This document shows, piece after piece, positions 10,825 through 19,730 of a stretch of 64,000 bases of DNA. Source of the DNA: Sporosarcina thermotolerans (GTDB taxonomy: Bacteria; Bacillota; Bacilli; Bacillales_A; Planococcaceae); assembly GCF_030067815.1 (NCBI RefSeq), contig NZ_CP125968.1:62001-126000 (forward strand), in the 5' to 3' direction. A program made the translations under genes and the position numbers. The notes below the pieces were generated by a model that ran no database searches, was not told where the DNA came from, and saw only the letters and a list, made by a program, of their open reading frames with translations. Position 1 is the first letter of the stretch. Each line of letters begins with the position of its first letter.

Positions 10825-12018
10825 TTACTCTTTCTCTACCTCAATCATTATCGCGTCGCCTTGCCCGCCGCCTGAGCAGATTGCGGCTATGCCGATTCCG
10901 CCGCCGCGGCGTTTAAGTTCATACGCAAGTGTTAGGATAATACGTGCTCCGCTTGCGCCGATTGGATGACCGAGGGCGACTGCTCCGCCGTTGACGTTTA
11001 CTTTTTCAGGGTCAAGGCCTGCGATTTGCGAGCTTGCGAGAGCAACTGCTGCGAATGCTTCGTTTATTTCAAAGATATCGATGTCTGATAGGTCTTTTCC
11101 TGTTTTCTTCAATAATGCGTTGATGACGAGTCCTGGTGTTTGTGGGAAGTTTTCGGGCTCAATTGCAACTTCGGCGTGGCCGATGATTGTTGCTAAAGGC
11201 TTTTTGCCTTCCTTCGCCGCACGCTCTTCATTCATTAAGACAAGTGCGCATGCACCGTCATTGACGCCTGGCGCGTTTCCGGCTGTGATGGTGCCATCTT
11301 TTCCGAAAGCTGGGCGCAATTTTGCGAGTGTTTCAAGTGAAGTATCTCGGCGAGGTGCTTCGTCTGCTTCAACTTTTACCGGATCACCTTTGCGTTGCGG
11401 GATTTCTACGGCAACAATCTCCTCAGCAAATTTCCCTTCGTCAATTGCGGCAAGTGCTCGCTCATGGCTTCGTAACGACCATTCGTCTTGCATTTCACGT
11501 GTTAGTGAAAATGAATCGGCTGTCTTATTTCCGTACGTCCCCATGTGAACGCGGTCCGGTGTGAATGAGCAGGAAAGGCCGTCGTAGATCATGCCGTCCA
11601 CCAATTGTGTGTCGCCCATCTTCAATCCGAAGCGGCCTTTCGGTAAGTAGTAAGGCGCATTGGACATTGATTCCATGCCGCCTGCTACAATTACTTCTTC
11701 GTCACCGAGACGGATAAGCTGGTCGCCAAGCGTGACGCTCCGCATTCCGGATGCACAGACTTTATTGATGGTCTCTGTTTTTACCGACCATGGAATTCCC
11801 GCTTTCGTCGCTGCTTGTCTGGAAGGGATTTGCCCTTGACCTGCTTGCAGCACGGTACCAATAATCACTTCGTCAATGTCTTCCGCCTTCACATCTGCCC
11901 GTTTCAATGCTTCCTTGATGGCAATTGCGCCAAGATCGCTTGCTGTTTGGCCGGATAATGCACCACCAAATTTTCCAAATGGAGTACGTGCCCCATCAAT
12001 AATGACTGTTCGATTCAT
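10825..12018 (-). CDS. Acetyl-CoA acetyltransferase (thiolase)
   Basis: Thiolase II family, cleaving acetoacetyl-CoA (or 3-ketoacyl-CoA) with CoA. The nucleophile Cys lies in [10 protein letters not shown] (about residue 90), the base His in [17 protein letters not shown] and the second Cys in [10 protein letters not shown]. From [15 protein letters not shown] the protein has 397 residues, normal for the family; this start at 12018 is favoured by GGAGGAGAAGGAA directly upstream. Together with hbd and the dehydrogenases it completes beta-oxidation of C4 units. Confidence 0.92.
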   Translation of the reverse strand: MNRTVIIDGARTPFGKFGGALSGQTASDLGAIAIKEALKRADVKAEDIDEVIIGTVLQAGQGQIPSRQAATKAGIPWSVKTETINKVCASGMRSVTLGDQLIRLGDEEVIVAGGMESMSNAPYYLPKGRFGLKMGDTQLVDGMIYDGLSCSFTPDRVHMGTYGNKTADSFSLTREMQDEWSLRSHERALAAIDEGKFAEEIVAVEIPQRKGDPVKVEADEAPRRDTSLETLAKLRPAFGKDGTITAGNAPGVNDGACALVLMNEERAAKEGKKPLATIIGHAEVAIEPENFPQTPGLVINALLKKTGKDLSDIDIFEINEAFAAVALASSQIAGLDPEKVNVNGGAVALGHPIGASGARIILTLAYELKRRGGGIGIAAICSGGGQGDAIMIEVEKE

Positions 12019-12071
12019 TTCCTTCTCCTCCATTTCAAATGATAACGTTTTCATTTCTTTGCAAGCAGTGA

Positions 12072-12089
12072 TGACTGAACGCTCGCTCG
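12072..12089 (-). promoter_or_regulatory. Weak candidate TetR/FadR-type operator before thl
   Basis: TGACTGAACGCTCGCTCG is 18 nt long and has the same left arm (TGACTGA) and 4-nt centre as the better site at 14497-14514, but the right arm is poor. It lies 54 nt upstream of the thl start. Offered only as a candidate. Confidence 0.25.
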
Positions 12090-12100
12090 GTTATTAATTC

Positions 12101-12131
12101 GAAAAAAATAGGGAGTGCAAAGACTCCCTAT
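12101..12131 (-). terminator. Terminator after fadF
   Basis: TAGGGAGT and ACTCCCTA form an 8-bp stem around a 6-nt loop, with TTTTTTT following on the minus strand. It lies between fadF and thl, so thl and downstream genes may depend on read-through or their own promoter. Confidence 0.8.
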
Positions 12132-12253
12132 CATTTTCCGCTAACTTGATATTCACTAAGCTTACAATTTTCTTAATTATACCGTTCATTTTTAATTGTT
12201 GCAATATCCTGCATTTATCGGACATAGTTTAATAGGTTTAATCAATGTTGAGT

Positions 12254-14404
12254 TTATTGCAAAATCTGTTCTTCCGCCTCTTCACCAGCTGCTTGAAGAT
12301 TTTCTCCGAAAATAGACTTTTCAAGAAGCTCGGCAATGTCATACGTTCCGACTTTGTCTTCCACTTCGATCGCTTTCGTACCGTCGGACAGCATCGTCAA
12401 GCAGTATGGACAGCCTGATGAAATGATTCCTGGGCTGACTTCCATCGCTTGTTCTGTACGTGCAACGTTGATGCGGTGGCCTGTATCTTCTTCCATCCAC
12501 ATGAGTCCGCCGCCCGCTCCACAGCACATGCCGTCTTGGCGATTACGTTTCATCTCGACAAGGTTGACGCCTGGAATCGCTTTAAGGATTTCCCGCGGTG
12601 CATCGTAAACGTCGTTGTATCGGCCGAGGTAGCAGGAATCATGGAACGTGATTGTTTCATTGATCGGATGCACTGGCTTCAACTTCCCTGCCATGACGAG
12701 GTCATATAGCATTTCAGTGTGATGAAGGACTTCCGCTTTGAAGCCGAAATCCGGATATTCATTCTTAAAAAATATTGTATGCATGCGGGTCGATAGTGAC
12801 AATTTTCTTGACGCCTGCTTTTTCAAATTCATCGATGTTACCTGTCGCAAGTTCTTGGAATAGGAATTCATTCCCGAGACGACGTGGCGTGTCACCGGAG
12901 TTTTTTCTTTATTCCCGAGGATTGCGAATTTGACGCCCGCTTCGTTCATCAAATGCGCAAAAGCGAGTGCGATTTTTTGTGAACGGTTGTCGAATGCCCC
13001 CATCGATCCGACCCAGAAGAGGTATTCGAACTCTTCGTCCGCTTTCTTCATTTCTTTCACTGTCGGAATGTGAAGCTCCGGACGCATGTCGCGCCAGTTC
13101 TCTTTCTCTTTACGGTTAAGACCCCATGGATTTCCTTGACGTTCGATGTTCGTCATCGCACGTTGAGCATCTGCGTCCATCTTCCCTTCCGTCATAACAA
13201 GATAACGGCGAAGGTCGATAATTTTGTCGACGTGCTCGTTCATAACCGGACATTGGTCCTCACAGTTACGGCAAGTCGTGCAAGCCCAGATTTCCTCTTC
13301 CGTGATGACGTCGCCGATGAGGGATGGGTTGTAAATATCATCAAGCGTCGCACCTTCGAGACCTGCTGCAAGTGCGATTTGGTTGCCCTTCGTATGCTTG
13401 AACATTGGAGCCGGCACCCAAGGTTGTTTCTTCGTGACGAGCGCCCCAGTGTTCGTCAAGTTATCGCGAAGTTTTGTGATCAAATCCATCGGGGACAGCA
13501 TTTTGCCCGTCCCTGTAGCTGGACACATATTCGTACAGCGGCCACATTCTACGCAAGCGTAAAAGTCGATCATCTGTTTTTGTGTGAAATCGGTGATTTT
13601 GCCAACCCCAAGTGCCGGCATATCGTCTTCGTCTTCTGCTTCTTCAAGTGCTTCGAAGTCGATCGGCGAAAGCTTCCCTCTGCGGTCAAAACGCATCATA
13701 TACGTATTGATTGGTCCTGCGATCAAGTGCGCATGCTTCGATTGCGGCACGTAGACGAGGAAAGTAAGCAATGTGAGCAAGTGAATCCACCATGCGATAA
13801 AGAACACAACTGCTGCTGCAGTCGGGCTCATGAAGCTGAAAGCGGTTGCAATTGCAGATGCCATTGGCTCTGTCCAAGTCGTTTCATGGCCTTGCCATAT
13901 CATGTTCATGCCGTTTGAAACGAGCGTCGAAACCATAAGTGTTCCAATGAAAATCAGGACAAGTCCAGATTTCCAGCCGCGCTTCAAGCGGACGAGTTTC
14001 TCAACGTAACGACGGTGGAATGCCCAAACGACGGCCACCAAAATGACGGCAACAACGATTTCCTGGAAGAATGTAAATCCGCCATAAATCGGTCCGAACG
14101 GTAAATGCGAGCCCGGTTTCAAGCCCTTCCAAATAAGGTCGATTGCACCAAACTGGACTAATAAGAAGCCATAGAAGAACATGACGTGGATGATCCCGCT
14201 TTTCTTATCCTTCAATAATCTTTTCTGACCAAACACGTTCACCCAGATTGCTTGAAGTCTACGAGACACATTATTATCAAACTCTTCTTTTCGTCCGAGT
14301 TTAATGAATTGCGTACGTGACGTTATTAAATGTGTGAATAATGCAAGCGCATAGGCAACAACTGCAAGGAATAAGATCCAGTTAGCGACTAATAATGCAT
14401 TCAT
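12254..14404 (-). CDS. fadF: Iron-sulfur electron-transfer protein of fatty-acid oxidation, locally garbled frame
   Basis: FadF/YwjF-type protein, thought to carry electrons from acyl-CoA oxidation to the quinone pool. An N-terminal membrane part (about six segments, residues 1-220) is followed by two cluster motifs (CVECGRCTNMCP near 285, CTTCRNCEDQCP near 380) and two CCG domains (HDSCYLGRYN, MCCGAGGGLMW). The frame is open for 716 codons, but residues about 500-545 are out of frame: one A is missing in the run at 12901-12906 and one extra base is present at 12767-12772. Restoring both gives GDTPRRLGNEFLFQEL and TIDPHAYNIFKNEYP, as expected for the family. The start follows GGGGAGG. Confidence 0.92.
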   Translation of the reverse strand: MNALLVANWILFLAVVAYALALFTHLITSRTQFIKLGRKEEFDNNVSRRLQAIWVNVFGQKRLLKDKKSGIIHVMFFYGFLLVQFGAIDLIWKGLKPGSHLPFGPIYGGFTFFQEIVVAVILVAVVWAFHRRYVEKLVRLKRGWKSGLVLIFIGTLMVSTLVSNGMNMIWQGHETTWTEPMASAIATAFSFMSPTAAAVVFFIAWWIHLLTLLTFLVYVPQSKHAHLIAGPINTYMMRFDRRGKLSPIDFEALEEAEDEDDMPALGVGKITDFTQKQMIDFYACVECGRCTNMCPATGTGKMLSPMDLITKLRDNLTNTGALVTKKQPWVPAPMFKHTKGNQIALAAGLEGATLDDIYNPSLIGDVITEEEIWACTTCRNCEDQCPVMNEHVDKIIDLRRYLVMTEGKMDADAQRAMTNIERQGNPWGLNRKEKENWRDMRPELHIPTVKEMKKADEEFEYLFWVGSMGAFDNRSQKIALAFAHLMNEAGVKFAILGNKEKTPVTRHVVSGMNSYSKNLRQVTSMNLKKQASRKLSLSTRMHTIFFKNEYPDFGFKAEVLHHTEMLYDLVMAGKLKPVHPINETITFHDSCYLGRYNDVYDAPREILKAIPGVNLVEMKRNRQDGMCCGAGGGLMWMEEDTGHRINVARTEQAMEVSPGIISSGCPYCLTMLSDGTKAIEVEDKVGTYDIAELLEKSIFGENLQAAGEEAEEQILQ

Positions 14405-14496
14405 TCATTTCCTCCCCTTCCGATAACTATAAACTTTATGAATAGTGTAGTAGAAAACGGATACATTGTCGACGTTATATTTAATAGTCTAAGATA

Positions 14497-14514
14497 TGAA
14501 TGAGCATTCAGTCA
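14497..14514 (-). promoter_or_regulatory. FadR-like operator overlapping the fadF promoter
   Basis: On the minus strand TGACTGAATGCTCATTCA is an 18-nt inverted repeat matching the B. subtilis FadR box (arms TGAATGA and TCATTCA, 4-nt centre) with one arm mismatch. A TTGACT hexamer (14510-14515) overlaps its edge and TTAGAC lies 17 nt downstream, so binding would cover the promoter. The TetR protein at 6431-7057 is the obvious candidate to bind it; that link is inference. Confidence 0.6.
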
Positions 14515-14573
14515 ATGGATATTTTTTATTTTCCGATACTTTAGTTGAGTTTGAAAAAGCGACTCCACGTCAT

Positions 14574-15275
14574 TTACCTGACATTGGAGCCGCCACTTTG
14601 CGGGACGATTTCATATAGTTTCTCCTGAAAATGCTGTTTTGCTTTTTCAATTTTAGCCGCCGGTACGCTGACCAACACACTTGTGGCGGGACCCGCTGAT
14701 TTATTTACATCAACATTCACTTGAATTTCAATTTTAAGGTTGCCTGTCAACTTCTGAAACTCCTCCAAAATCCCGCGGGATCCTACTGGCCAAATTCGAT
14801 GGATAATTCCTTGGTCCATCGCTTCCTTGATTAATCGGAGGGAGGCGATTTCGCCCGATCTATCCATAACTGCCCCACCGACAAGCGGTGTGCCGTACAC
14901 ATACCAAGCGCAATCGGTTTCGCAAGCAGCTTCCCGCTTCCTTCCAATCATCGTAACAGCAACGGCCGATTGCATGAGCTGCATATTCGTTTCAGTGCTG
15001 CCTGAAATTTTTGGAGTATCCAAATTTGATTCCCGGAAGACTTCCTCTACGCCCGCTACATACGCCTCCCAACTTTCGTCACCGCTGAAATTATGAATGA
15101 GAACGGCAATCGGGTCGGCGTGTGCGGCCCACTGCTCAAGCAATGCGACCCGCGCGGCGAAATGGGCGGTTACTTTATCAGGAACCGCGACAAGATCATT
15201 CGGTTTCTCCCCGATGCCACCTGAATTGTCGGTCGTTATGATAAGTCCATCGCCAAGTTCGATTGCATTCCTCAT
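14574..15275 (-). CDS. cblS: Alpha-ribazole kinase
   Basis: A 233-residue protein starting MRNAIELGDGLIITTDNSGG, an AIR-synthase (PurM)-like fold. Adjacent to an S-component transporter (cblT) and within cobalamin genes, this matches CblS, which phosphorylates alpha-ribazole to alpha-ribazole phosphate, the substrate of CobS. Acidic ATP/Mg sites of the PurM type may include DGLIITTDNSGG and GTPLVGGAVMDRSG. The ATG overlaps the cblT stop (ATGA), so the two are translationally coupled. The assignment rests on family resemblance and context. A separate CobT gene is not present in the window. Confidence 0.75.
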   Translation of the reverse strand: MRNAIELGDGLIITTDNSGGIGEKPNDLVAVPDKVTAHFAARVALLEQWAAHADPIAVLIHNFSGDESWEAYVAGVEEVFRESNLDTPKISGSTETNMQLMQSAVAVTMIGRKREAACETDCAWYVYGTPLVGGAVMDRSGEIASLRLIKEAMDQGIIHRIWPVGSRGILEEFQKLTGNLKIEIQVNVDVNKSAGPATSVLVSVPAAKIEKAKQHFQEKLYEIVPQSGGSNVR

Positions 15276-15757
15276 CGAATTAGACCGAATCTGCCGCTCA
15301 CGGTTTTCGATAGTGCAGGCATAACAACTGCTGCCACGATTGCGTTCAGGACTGTAGCGAGTAAAATTGCAGGAACTGCACGGATAAAGAATGCTGGCGA
15401 TACAAGGAAGTAAAACGGCAACGGCGCAAGCAGTCCGTTTGCGATGATGAAGAAAATCCACTTCCACGAATGTCTTCCCGCTTTATGAAGACGTGCAAAA
15501 ACATAAAGGATGACTAACATTTCGATCGCTATCAGAATGTGGAATGGGCCAAGCGGGAACCCCGCGTACATTGCCGATGCGATGTGACCTGTCATTGATG
15601 CAAATCCGACGAAAACCGGTGGCAAAAAGGATGCTGAGAGAAGCGCTGGCACCGTGTCTAACGCCAAGGATCCTACGCCGGACGGGATTTTTATGAACCC
15701 GCCGACTGCGCAGAGTGCTGCGAATAAAGCTGTTAAGACAAGCGTTCTTACATTCAT
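15272..15757 (-). CDS. cblT: Alpha-ribazole transporter, ECF S-component type
   Basis: A 161-residue hydrophobic protein with about five membrane segments (ALFAALCAVGGFIKIP, LALDTVPALLSASFLPP, FHILIAIEMLVILYVF, WIFFIIANGLLAPLPF, AVPAILLATVLNAIVA). Size and pattern fit an energy-coupling-factor S component. Paired with cblS it is expected to import alpha-ribazole for B12 lower-ligand salvage, as shown for CblT/CblS of Listeria and Geobacillus. The generic ECF module (EcfA1A2T) is not in the window. Three nucleotides separate it from pduO. Confidence 0.75.
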   Translation of the reverse strand: MNVRTLVLTALFAALCAVGGFIKIPSGVGSLALDTVPALLSASFLPPVFVGFASMTGHIASAMYAGFPLGPFHILIAIEMLVILYVFARLHKAGRHSWKWIFFIIANGLLAPLPFYFLVSPAFFIRAVPAILLATVLNAIVAAVVMPALSKTVSGRFGLIR

Positions 15758-15759
15758 TT

Positions 15760-16341
15760 TCAGTCCTCTTTCTTTTTACCTGTGCGGAACACTTTCGCAC
15801 TGCGTACATATTCATTGTCAGGAACGCCAAGGCGCGCATTGACGATTCTGGCCGCTACGAATAAATAATCGGACAAGCGGTTCAAATACCGTTGTACTGT
15901 GCCTGGTACATCTTCCTCCGCCTTCATCAATGTCACCGTTACCCGCTCTGCCCTACGTGTCACTGTTCTTGCGATATGTAGTGTCGCAGCTGCAGGTGAT
16001 CCGCCCGGAAGGATGAATTTCTCAAGCGGCGGCGCTTCTTCCATTAACACATCAATTCGCTTTTCCAATACTTCAATCGGCTCATCGGATAACTTATAGT
16101 GACGCTCTTTCATGACGTTTGCCAAATCCCCGCCACCATCGAATAATTCATTCTGAATTGCTTCCAAGTCCTCAAGTAAATCCGCGAATTTATCGCCCTC
16201 AAGCTCCGTCATCGCCTTGCCGATGATTGAATTTAATTCGTCGATCGTTCCATATGCCTCAACGCGAAGGCTATCCTTATCGACGCGCCCCCCGATCAGA
16301 CTTGTCTTCCCTTTATCTCCAGTTTTCGTGTAAATTTTCAT
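15760..16341 (-). CDS. pduO: ATP:cob(I)alamin adenosyltransferase, PduO type
   Basis: Transfers adenosyl from ATP to cob(I)alamin to form adenosylcobalamin, the cofactor of IcmF. The N-terminal [12 protein letters not shown] (residues 6-17) is the PduO ATP-binding signature, YGTIDELNS follows, and [25 protein letters not shown] carries the usual basic residues near residue 120. 193 residues. The start overlaps the stop of the upstream cobU-like gene. B. subtilis YvqK is the same type. Confidence 0.93.
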   Translation of the reverse strand: MKIYTKTGDKGKTSLIGGRVDKDSLRVEAYGTIDELNSIIGKAMTELEGDKFADLLEDLEAIQNELFDGGGDLANVMKERHYKLSDEPIEVLEKRIDVLMEEAPPLEKFILPGGSPAAATLHIARTVTRRAERVTVTLMKAEEDVPGTVQRYLNRLSDYLFVAARIVNARLGVPDNEYVRSAKVFRTGKKKED

Positions 16342-16753
16342 CCGATTTCTCCCCTTTTCTTCAATGTTTGTGGTAAGCCGTACCAGATCCTTGTCACTTC
16401 ATCCGCTTGCGCAATTAACTGCTGATAAAGCCGCCCGCATGCATCCCGAAGCGCCCGCTGTAGAGCGTCCATCGGCACGATTCCTCGTCCGATATCCGTT
16501 AAAATGAAAATGACGTCTCTTCCTTCTACTGCCTCTACTATTTTCTGAATTGAAGTCTCTTCCGACAAGTTGGTAGTCGTTAACCAACTTTCGATATGTT
16601 CTATAACGACAGTATGCCGTGTCGGTTCATTCGGGATTGCGTCAAATGGGAATCTTCAACGGAAAAGTCCAGCCAGTAATATTCCTTGCCGACCATTAAC
16701 TTTTTGACATAGTCCCTTTTCCCGTTATGGGCACCTCCGATAATGACATGCAT
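16338..16753 (-). CDS. Second, short CobU-like protein (frameshifted)
   Basis: Starts at ATG 16753 ([20 protein letters not shown]) behind AAGGAGAG; the first 15 residues form a P-loop-like GGAHNGKRD. The frame breaks at 16655-16656, where one A (coding strand) is missing after FSVE; the next frame continues [20 protein letters not shown] and then [14 protein letters not shown] and [11 protein letters not shown], which resemble the end of the CobU kinase/guanylyltransferase. About 138 residues, well below the 180-200 of full CobU, which is present at 18854. A specialised partner or alternative nucleotidyl enzyme is possible; the role is unknown. Confidence 0.7.
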
Positions 16754-17295
16754 CGTCCGCTCTCCTTCAACTTATCGTATGTTTCCCACTCGAATTTCCA
16801 TGCCGATCCGTGAGGGACTTCCCATGACCAGAAATCGGATACTTCTTTCGAAAACCTGGTCATCGCGATGCGGATTGGACCACCATGTGTGACAATGACG
16901 GCACCGTTTGGCATTTCCGTAAGCGCTTCAAGTACGCGCCGCTCTACGTCCGACATACTTTCTCCGCCACGCGGTGCACGCCTCTCCATATCATCCAACC
17001 AATTGCGGTAGTCCTTATCCATTTCAAGGTCGGCGTATGTTTTCCCTTCAAAATTGCCAAAATTGCATTCACGAAATCTCGCATCCGAATGGTAGACCGC
17101 ATTTGGAAACAACAATGCCGCAGTCTCCTGAGCTCGTAGCAGATCACTTCCATGCACGATTTCGGGGATTGCTAAATTCCAAAACACATCTGAAACCTTT
17201 TCAATAGGCTCATCCGTCCAACCGATATATTTGCGTTCCCGATTCCCAGCGGTCTGTAAATGGCGAATCAGATACAAATGATGATTGTTAGCCAT
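16696..17295 (-). CDS. cobC: Alpha-ribazole phosphatase-like histidine phosphatase
   Basis: Histidine phosphatase family, expected to remove phosphate from alpha-ribazole phosphate or adenosylcobalamin phosphate late in B12 assembly. The catalytic His lies in LYLIRHLQTAGN (RHL instead of the common RHG), the second arm is HGSDLLRAQETA, and VTHGGPIRIAM holds the distal His. Start at 17295 (MANNHHLYL) behind GGAGG; it overlaps the cobS stop by 28 nt. The 3' end overlaps the next gene by 58 nt, unusually long, so an undetected frame error near the end is possible. Confidence 0.85.
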   Translation of the reverse strand: MANNHHLYLIRHLQTAGNRERKYIGWTDEPIEKVSDVFWNLAIPEIVHGSDLLRAQETAALLFPNAVYHSDARFRECNFGNFEGKTYADLEMDKDYRNWLDDMERRAPRGGESMSDVERRVLEALTEMPNGAVIVTHGGPIRIAMTRFSKEVSDFWSWEVPHGSAWKFEWETYDKLKESGRCMSLSEVPITGKGTMSKS

Positions 17296-18032
17296 AACAA
17301 CGCCTCCATCCCTTCGATGAATGCCCCGCAAAGGTCACCCGAAACGCCACCGAAATTCTTTAAAGACCATCTTCTGAATAAAAACAGGCCAGCTCCAAGA
17401 ACGAGAACTAGTGCGACCGGAGCAATGACAGAGTGAAGCGCCAAACCAAGCCCAGTTAAAGCTGTTGCTCCAATTAAGATTGACCAGCCAATCAACTTCC
17501 CTTTTGAAAGTTTCCCCATGAAAAAATGCGCAATTCCCTTCTCCTTTGCGGGGCGTGTCGTTGTAAAGTAAATATTCATCCCTACCCGCGATAGGATTGG
17601 AACAGCAAGGAATAATGGCAGCCATTCCGTATGACCTAACAAAAACTCATGGAACAATGCGATTTTCACGAGTATCAGCAATACGAGTGACATTGTCCCG
17701 AACGCGCCGATACGTGGGTCGACCAGTATTTCAAGCCGCTTAATAGGATCGCGATACGAAAAAAAAGCATCTCCCGTATCCGCGAATCCATCCAAGTGCA
17801 GGCCACCCGTCAGTGCGACGCCAGTCAGAACGACAAATACCGCTGCAAGCAAGGGTCCAGTGCCGATTACATTGGTAAAGAGATAGGCAATTAAGTACAT
17901 CGAGATTCCGATTAGTCCACCGATGATTGGCAACGCGATGTACATTCGGGTCACGTCTTTTCTCTCCATCGGCAGCTCTTTGCGCACCGGAATTGATGTG
18001 AAAAACTGAAGTGATAGTAAAAGCCCGTTCAT
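17268..18032 (-). CDS. cobS: Adenosylcobinamide-GDP ribazoletransferase (cobalamin synthase)
   Basis: Membrane enzyme joining adenosylcobinamide-GDP with alpha-ribazole (phosphate). From MNGLLLSLQFFTSIPVRKE the protein has 254 residues and about six hydrophobic segments. LHLDGFADTGDAFFS (around residue 75) is the conserved acidic motif and DPRIGAFG follows. The start overlaps the cobQ stop as CAATGA, so the genes are coupled. Confidence 0.93.
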   Translation of the reverse strand: MNGLLLSLQFFTSIPVRKELPMERKDVTRMYIALPIIGGLIGISMYLIAYLFTNVIGTGPLLAAVFVVLTGVALTGGLHLDGFADTGDAFFSYRDPIKRLEILVDPRIGAFGTMSLVLLILVKIALFHEFLLGHTEWLPLFLAVPILSRVGMNIYFTTTRPAKEKGIAHFFMGKLSKGKLIGWSILIGATALTGLGLALHSVIAPVALVLVLGAGLFLFRRWSLKNFGGVSGDLCGAFIEGMEALLWLTIIICI

Positions 18033-18857
18033 TGGCCTGACACCTTGATGACCGAAAGAAGATACGGCCAATCGATATGCGCCTTCACATGCTTCGCCCA
18101 CTCGTCGTAAATGTCGACTCCAGCAGGCGCCTTCTGTTGGGTCGATCGGTGTCTTCCTCTTCAATCCCGTGATTCATCATATGTGGAATGACCCCGACGA
18201 CGCGAATGCCCGTGTATGTTTCAATAAAATCGATACCCTCCTCGAACAGCGCGACGTCACCATGGAATTTATTAATAACGATCCCTTTGACCCGTGCCCG
18301 ATGCTCCGGTTCCATCAACTGAAGCGTGCCGACAATTGAAGCGATTGCGCCGCCACGGTCGATATCTGCAACGAGTAAAACCGGTACATCCGCCATATCT
18401 GCGACTCTCATATTGACGATTTCACGGTCGTTCAAATTCACTTCTGCAGGACTTCCCGCTCCCTCGATGACGAGAACGTCGAATTTTTCGTTAAGCCTGT
18501 CGAGTGATGTGCGAATTGCGTCGATTGCTTTAGTGAAAAATTGTTCCCGATAGGCGAATCCATCGATTGCGTTGAATGCTTCGCCGAAGAATCGGACGTC
18601 AGATTTCATCCCTCCAACCGGCTTTATCAGGATCGGGTTCATCTCGATGATTGGCGTTGTGCGCGCCGCTTCAGCCTGCAAGTATTGCGCCCGGCTCATT
18701 TCTTCGCCGTTTATTGCTTTTGTGGAAAATCGCGACATGTTCTGTGATTTGAATGGGCGACCCGCATCCCTTCGTCTGAAAGCAACCTGCATAAAGCGGT
18801 GCAGATCATCGTTTTTCCGACGTCCGAAGCCGTTCCCATCACCATGATTCCTTTCAT
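18029..18857 (-). pseudogene. cobQ: Cobyric acid synthase with most of its amidotransferase domain missing
   Basis: CobQ/CbiP amidates four corrin side chains using glutamine. The N-terminal half is clear: [16 protein letters not shown] (P-loop, start at 18857 overlapping the cobU stop), [40 protein letters not shown], and GVIPHMMNHGIEEED near residue 250. Directly after this the sequence jumps to a typical C-terminal end (IYDEWAKHVKAHIDWPYLL) in another frame. About 215-230 codons with the GATase nucleophile region are absent, so the locus is 829 nt instead of about 1480. A separate one-base C loss lies at 18755-18757. A true deletion or an assembly deletion are both possible. Confidence 0.85.
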
Positions 18858-19441
18858 CGTACTGCCACCTGCCCTTCGCGTTTCCAGTATTGCGGTAGAC
18901 CGTAATCCATTTCGATGGCGTCGTCACTTAAGGCGACGAGTTTTTGGTGCAGTCTGCCGATCCATTCGCTGTATTTCTTCGTTTCTTTGTAAGGGGATGG
19001 AAATTCGTCGAGGACCTCGTTTGAAACGATGACGAGATGTGCTGATTTTTTACGGATTTCATCCACTGTTTCGAGCATTTGTTTTGCCTTATTTTCCATG
19101 CATCCATCGAGTTGGATACAAAACTGACCGTCTTGTTTCGTGTACAATTCATTCGCGAGCCAAGTCGTGAGGCAATCCCAAAGGACGAAATCGTTTTGTT
19201 GAATGAAAGGCAATGCCTCGTACAGGTTAGCGGGCTGCTCGATTGTCGTCCACGCTTGTTCTGCACGGTCCAATTGATGTTTTTCAATTCGTTTTTTCAT
19301 TTCCTCATCAACCGCGCGACCTGATGCGATATAGACAAGCCTGCTTTCCGCGGTGATTGCGCCTTTGATGAGCAGTTTTTCCGCATAAGCGCTCTTCCCG
19401 CTTCGCACGCCTCCGCTGATGAATGTCAGTTTTCCGCTCAT
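18854..19441 (-). CDS. cobU: Adenosylcobinamide kinase / guanylyltransferase
   Basis: Bifunctional CobU phosphorylates adenosylcobinamide and forms adenosylcobinamide-[23 protein letters not shown] starts with the P-loop GGVRSGKS (residues 9-16); YIASG, the kinase loop [24 protein letters not shown] and [12 protein letters not shown] are typical. 195 residues. Start at 19441 is preceded by weak Shine-Dalgarno sequence. The operon continues upstream only after 415 nt filled by two repeat arrays. Confidence 0.93.
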   Translation of the reverse strand: MSGKLTFISGGVRSGKSAYAEKLLIKGAITAESRLVYIASGRAVDEEMKKRIEKHQLDRAEQAWTTIEQPANLYEALPFIQQNDFVLWDCLTTWLANELYTKQDGQFCIQLDGCMENKAKQMLETVDEIRKKSAHLVIVSNEVLDEFPSPYKETKKYSEWIGRLHQKLVALSDDAIEMDYGLPQYWKREGQVAVR

Positions 19442-19549
19442 AATTTGGACCACCATTCTGTTAGAAATCAGTTCTTTTGATTGTTAAGTACACTTGGCAC
19501 GAGGTGTGTTTGCTTGTTAGTTTGCAAGCCCCCGTGGAAATGGAGAGGC

Positions 19550-19683
19550 GAGTTCTCGTTCTCTGTGCATGAGTTCTCGTTCTTGACCAGGAAGTTCTCG
19601 TTCTCAGCGCGAGAGTTCTCGTTTATTACTGAAGAGTTCTCATTAACTTACATAGAGTTCTCATTCTTCTACTGAAAGTTCTC
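19550..19683 (-). repeat. 21-nt periodic array, core GAGAACTC, 7 units
   Basis: On the plus strand GAGTTCTC or AAGTTCTC begins at 19550, 19571, 19592, 19613, 19634, 19655 and 19676, always 21 nt apart. Spacers vary. It lies in the 415-nt space between cobD and cobU together with the array that follows; nothing else was recognised there. Confidence 0.9.
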
Positions 19684-19730
19684 ATTTCTACGATGGAGGG
19701 ACACTTTCACGCAGGCGGATTTGCGCAGAC

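Noticed and set aside
10991..11548. 185-codon plus-strand frame opposite thl
   Set aside because: Shadow of the thiolase; Ser/Arg-rich composition typical of antisense frames.
13070..13918. 282-codon plus-strand frame opposite fadF
   Set aside because: Shadow of a well-supported coding gene; no ribosome site or family.
15276..15467. 64-residue N-terminal extension of cblS
   Set aside because: It is read through cblT in another frame; the ATG at 15275 overlaps the cblT stop and matches the normal start.
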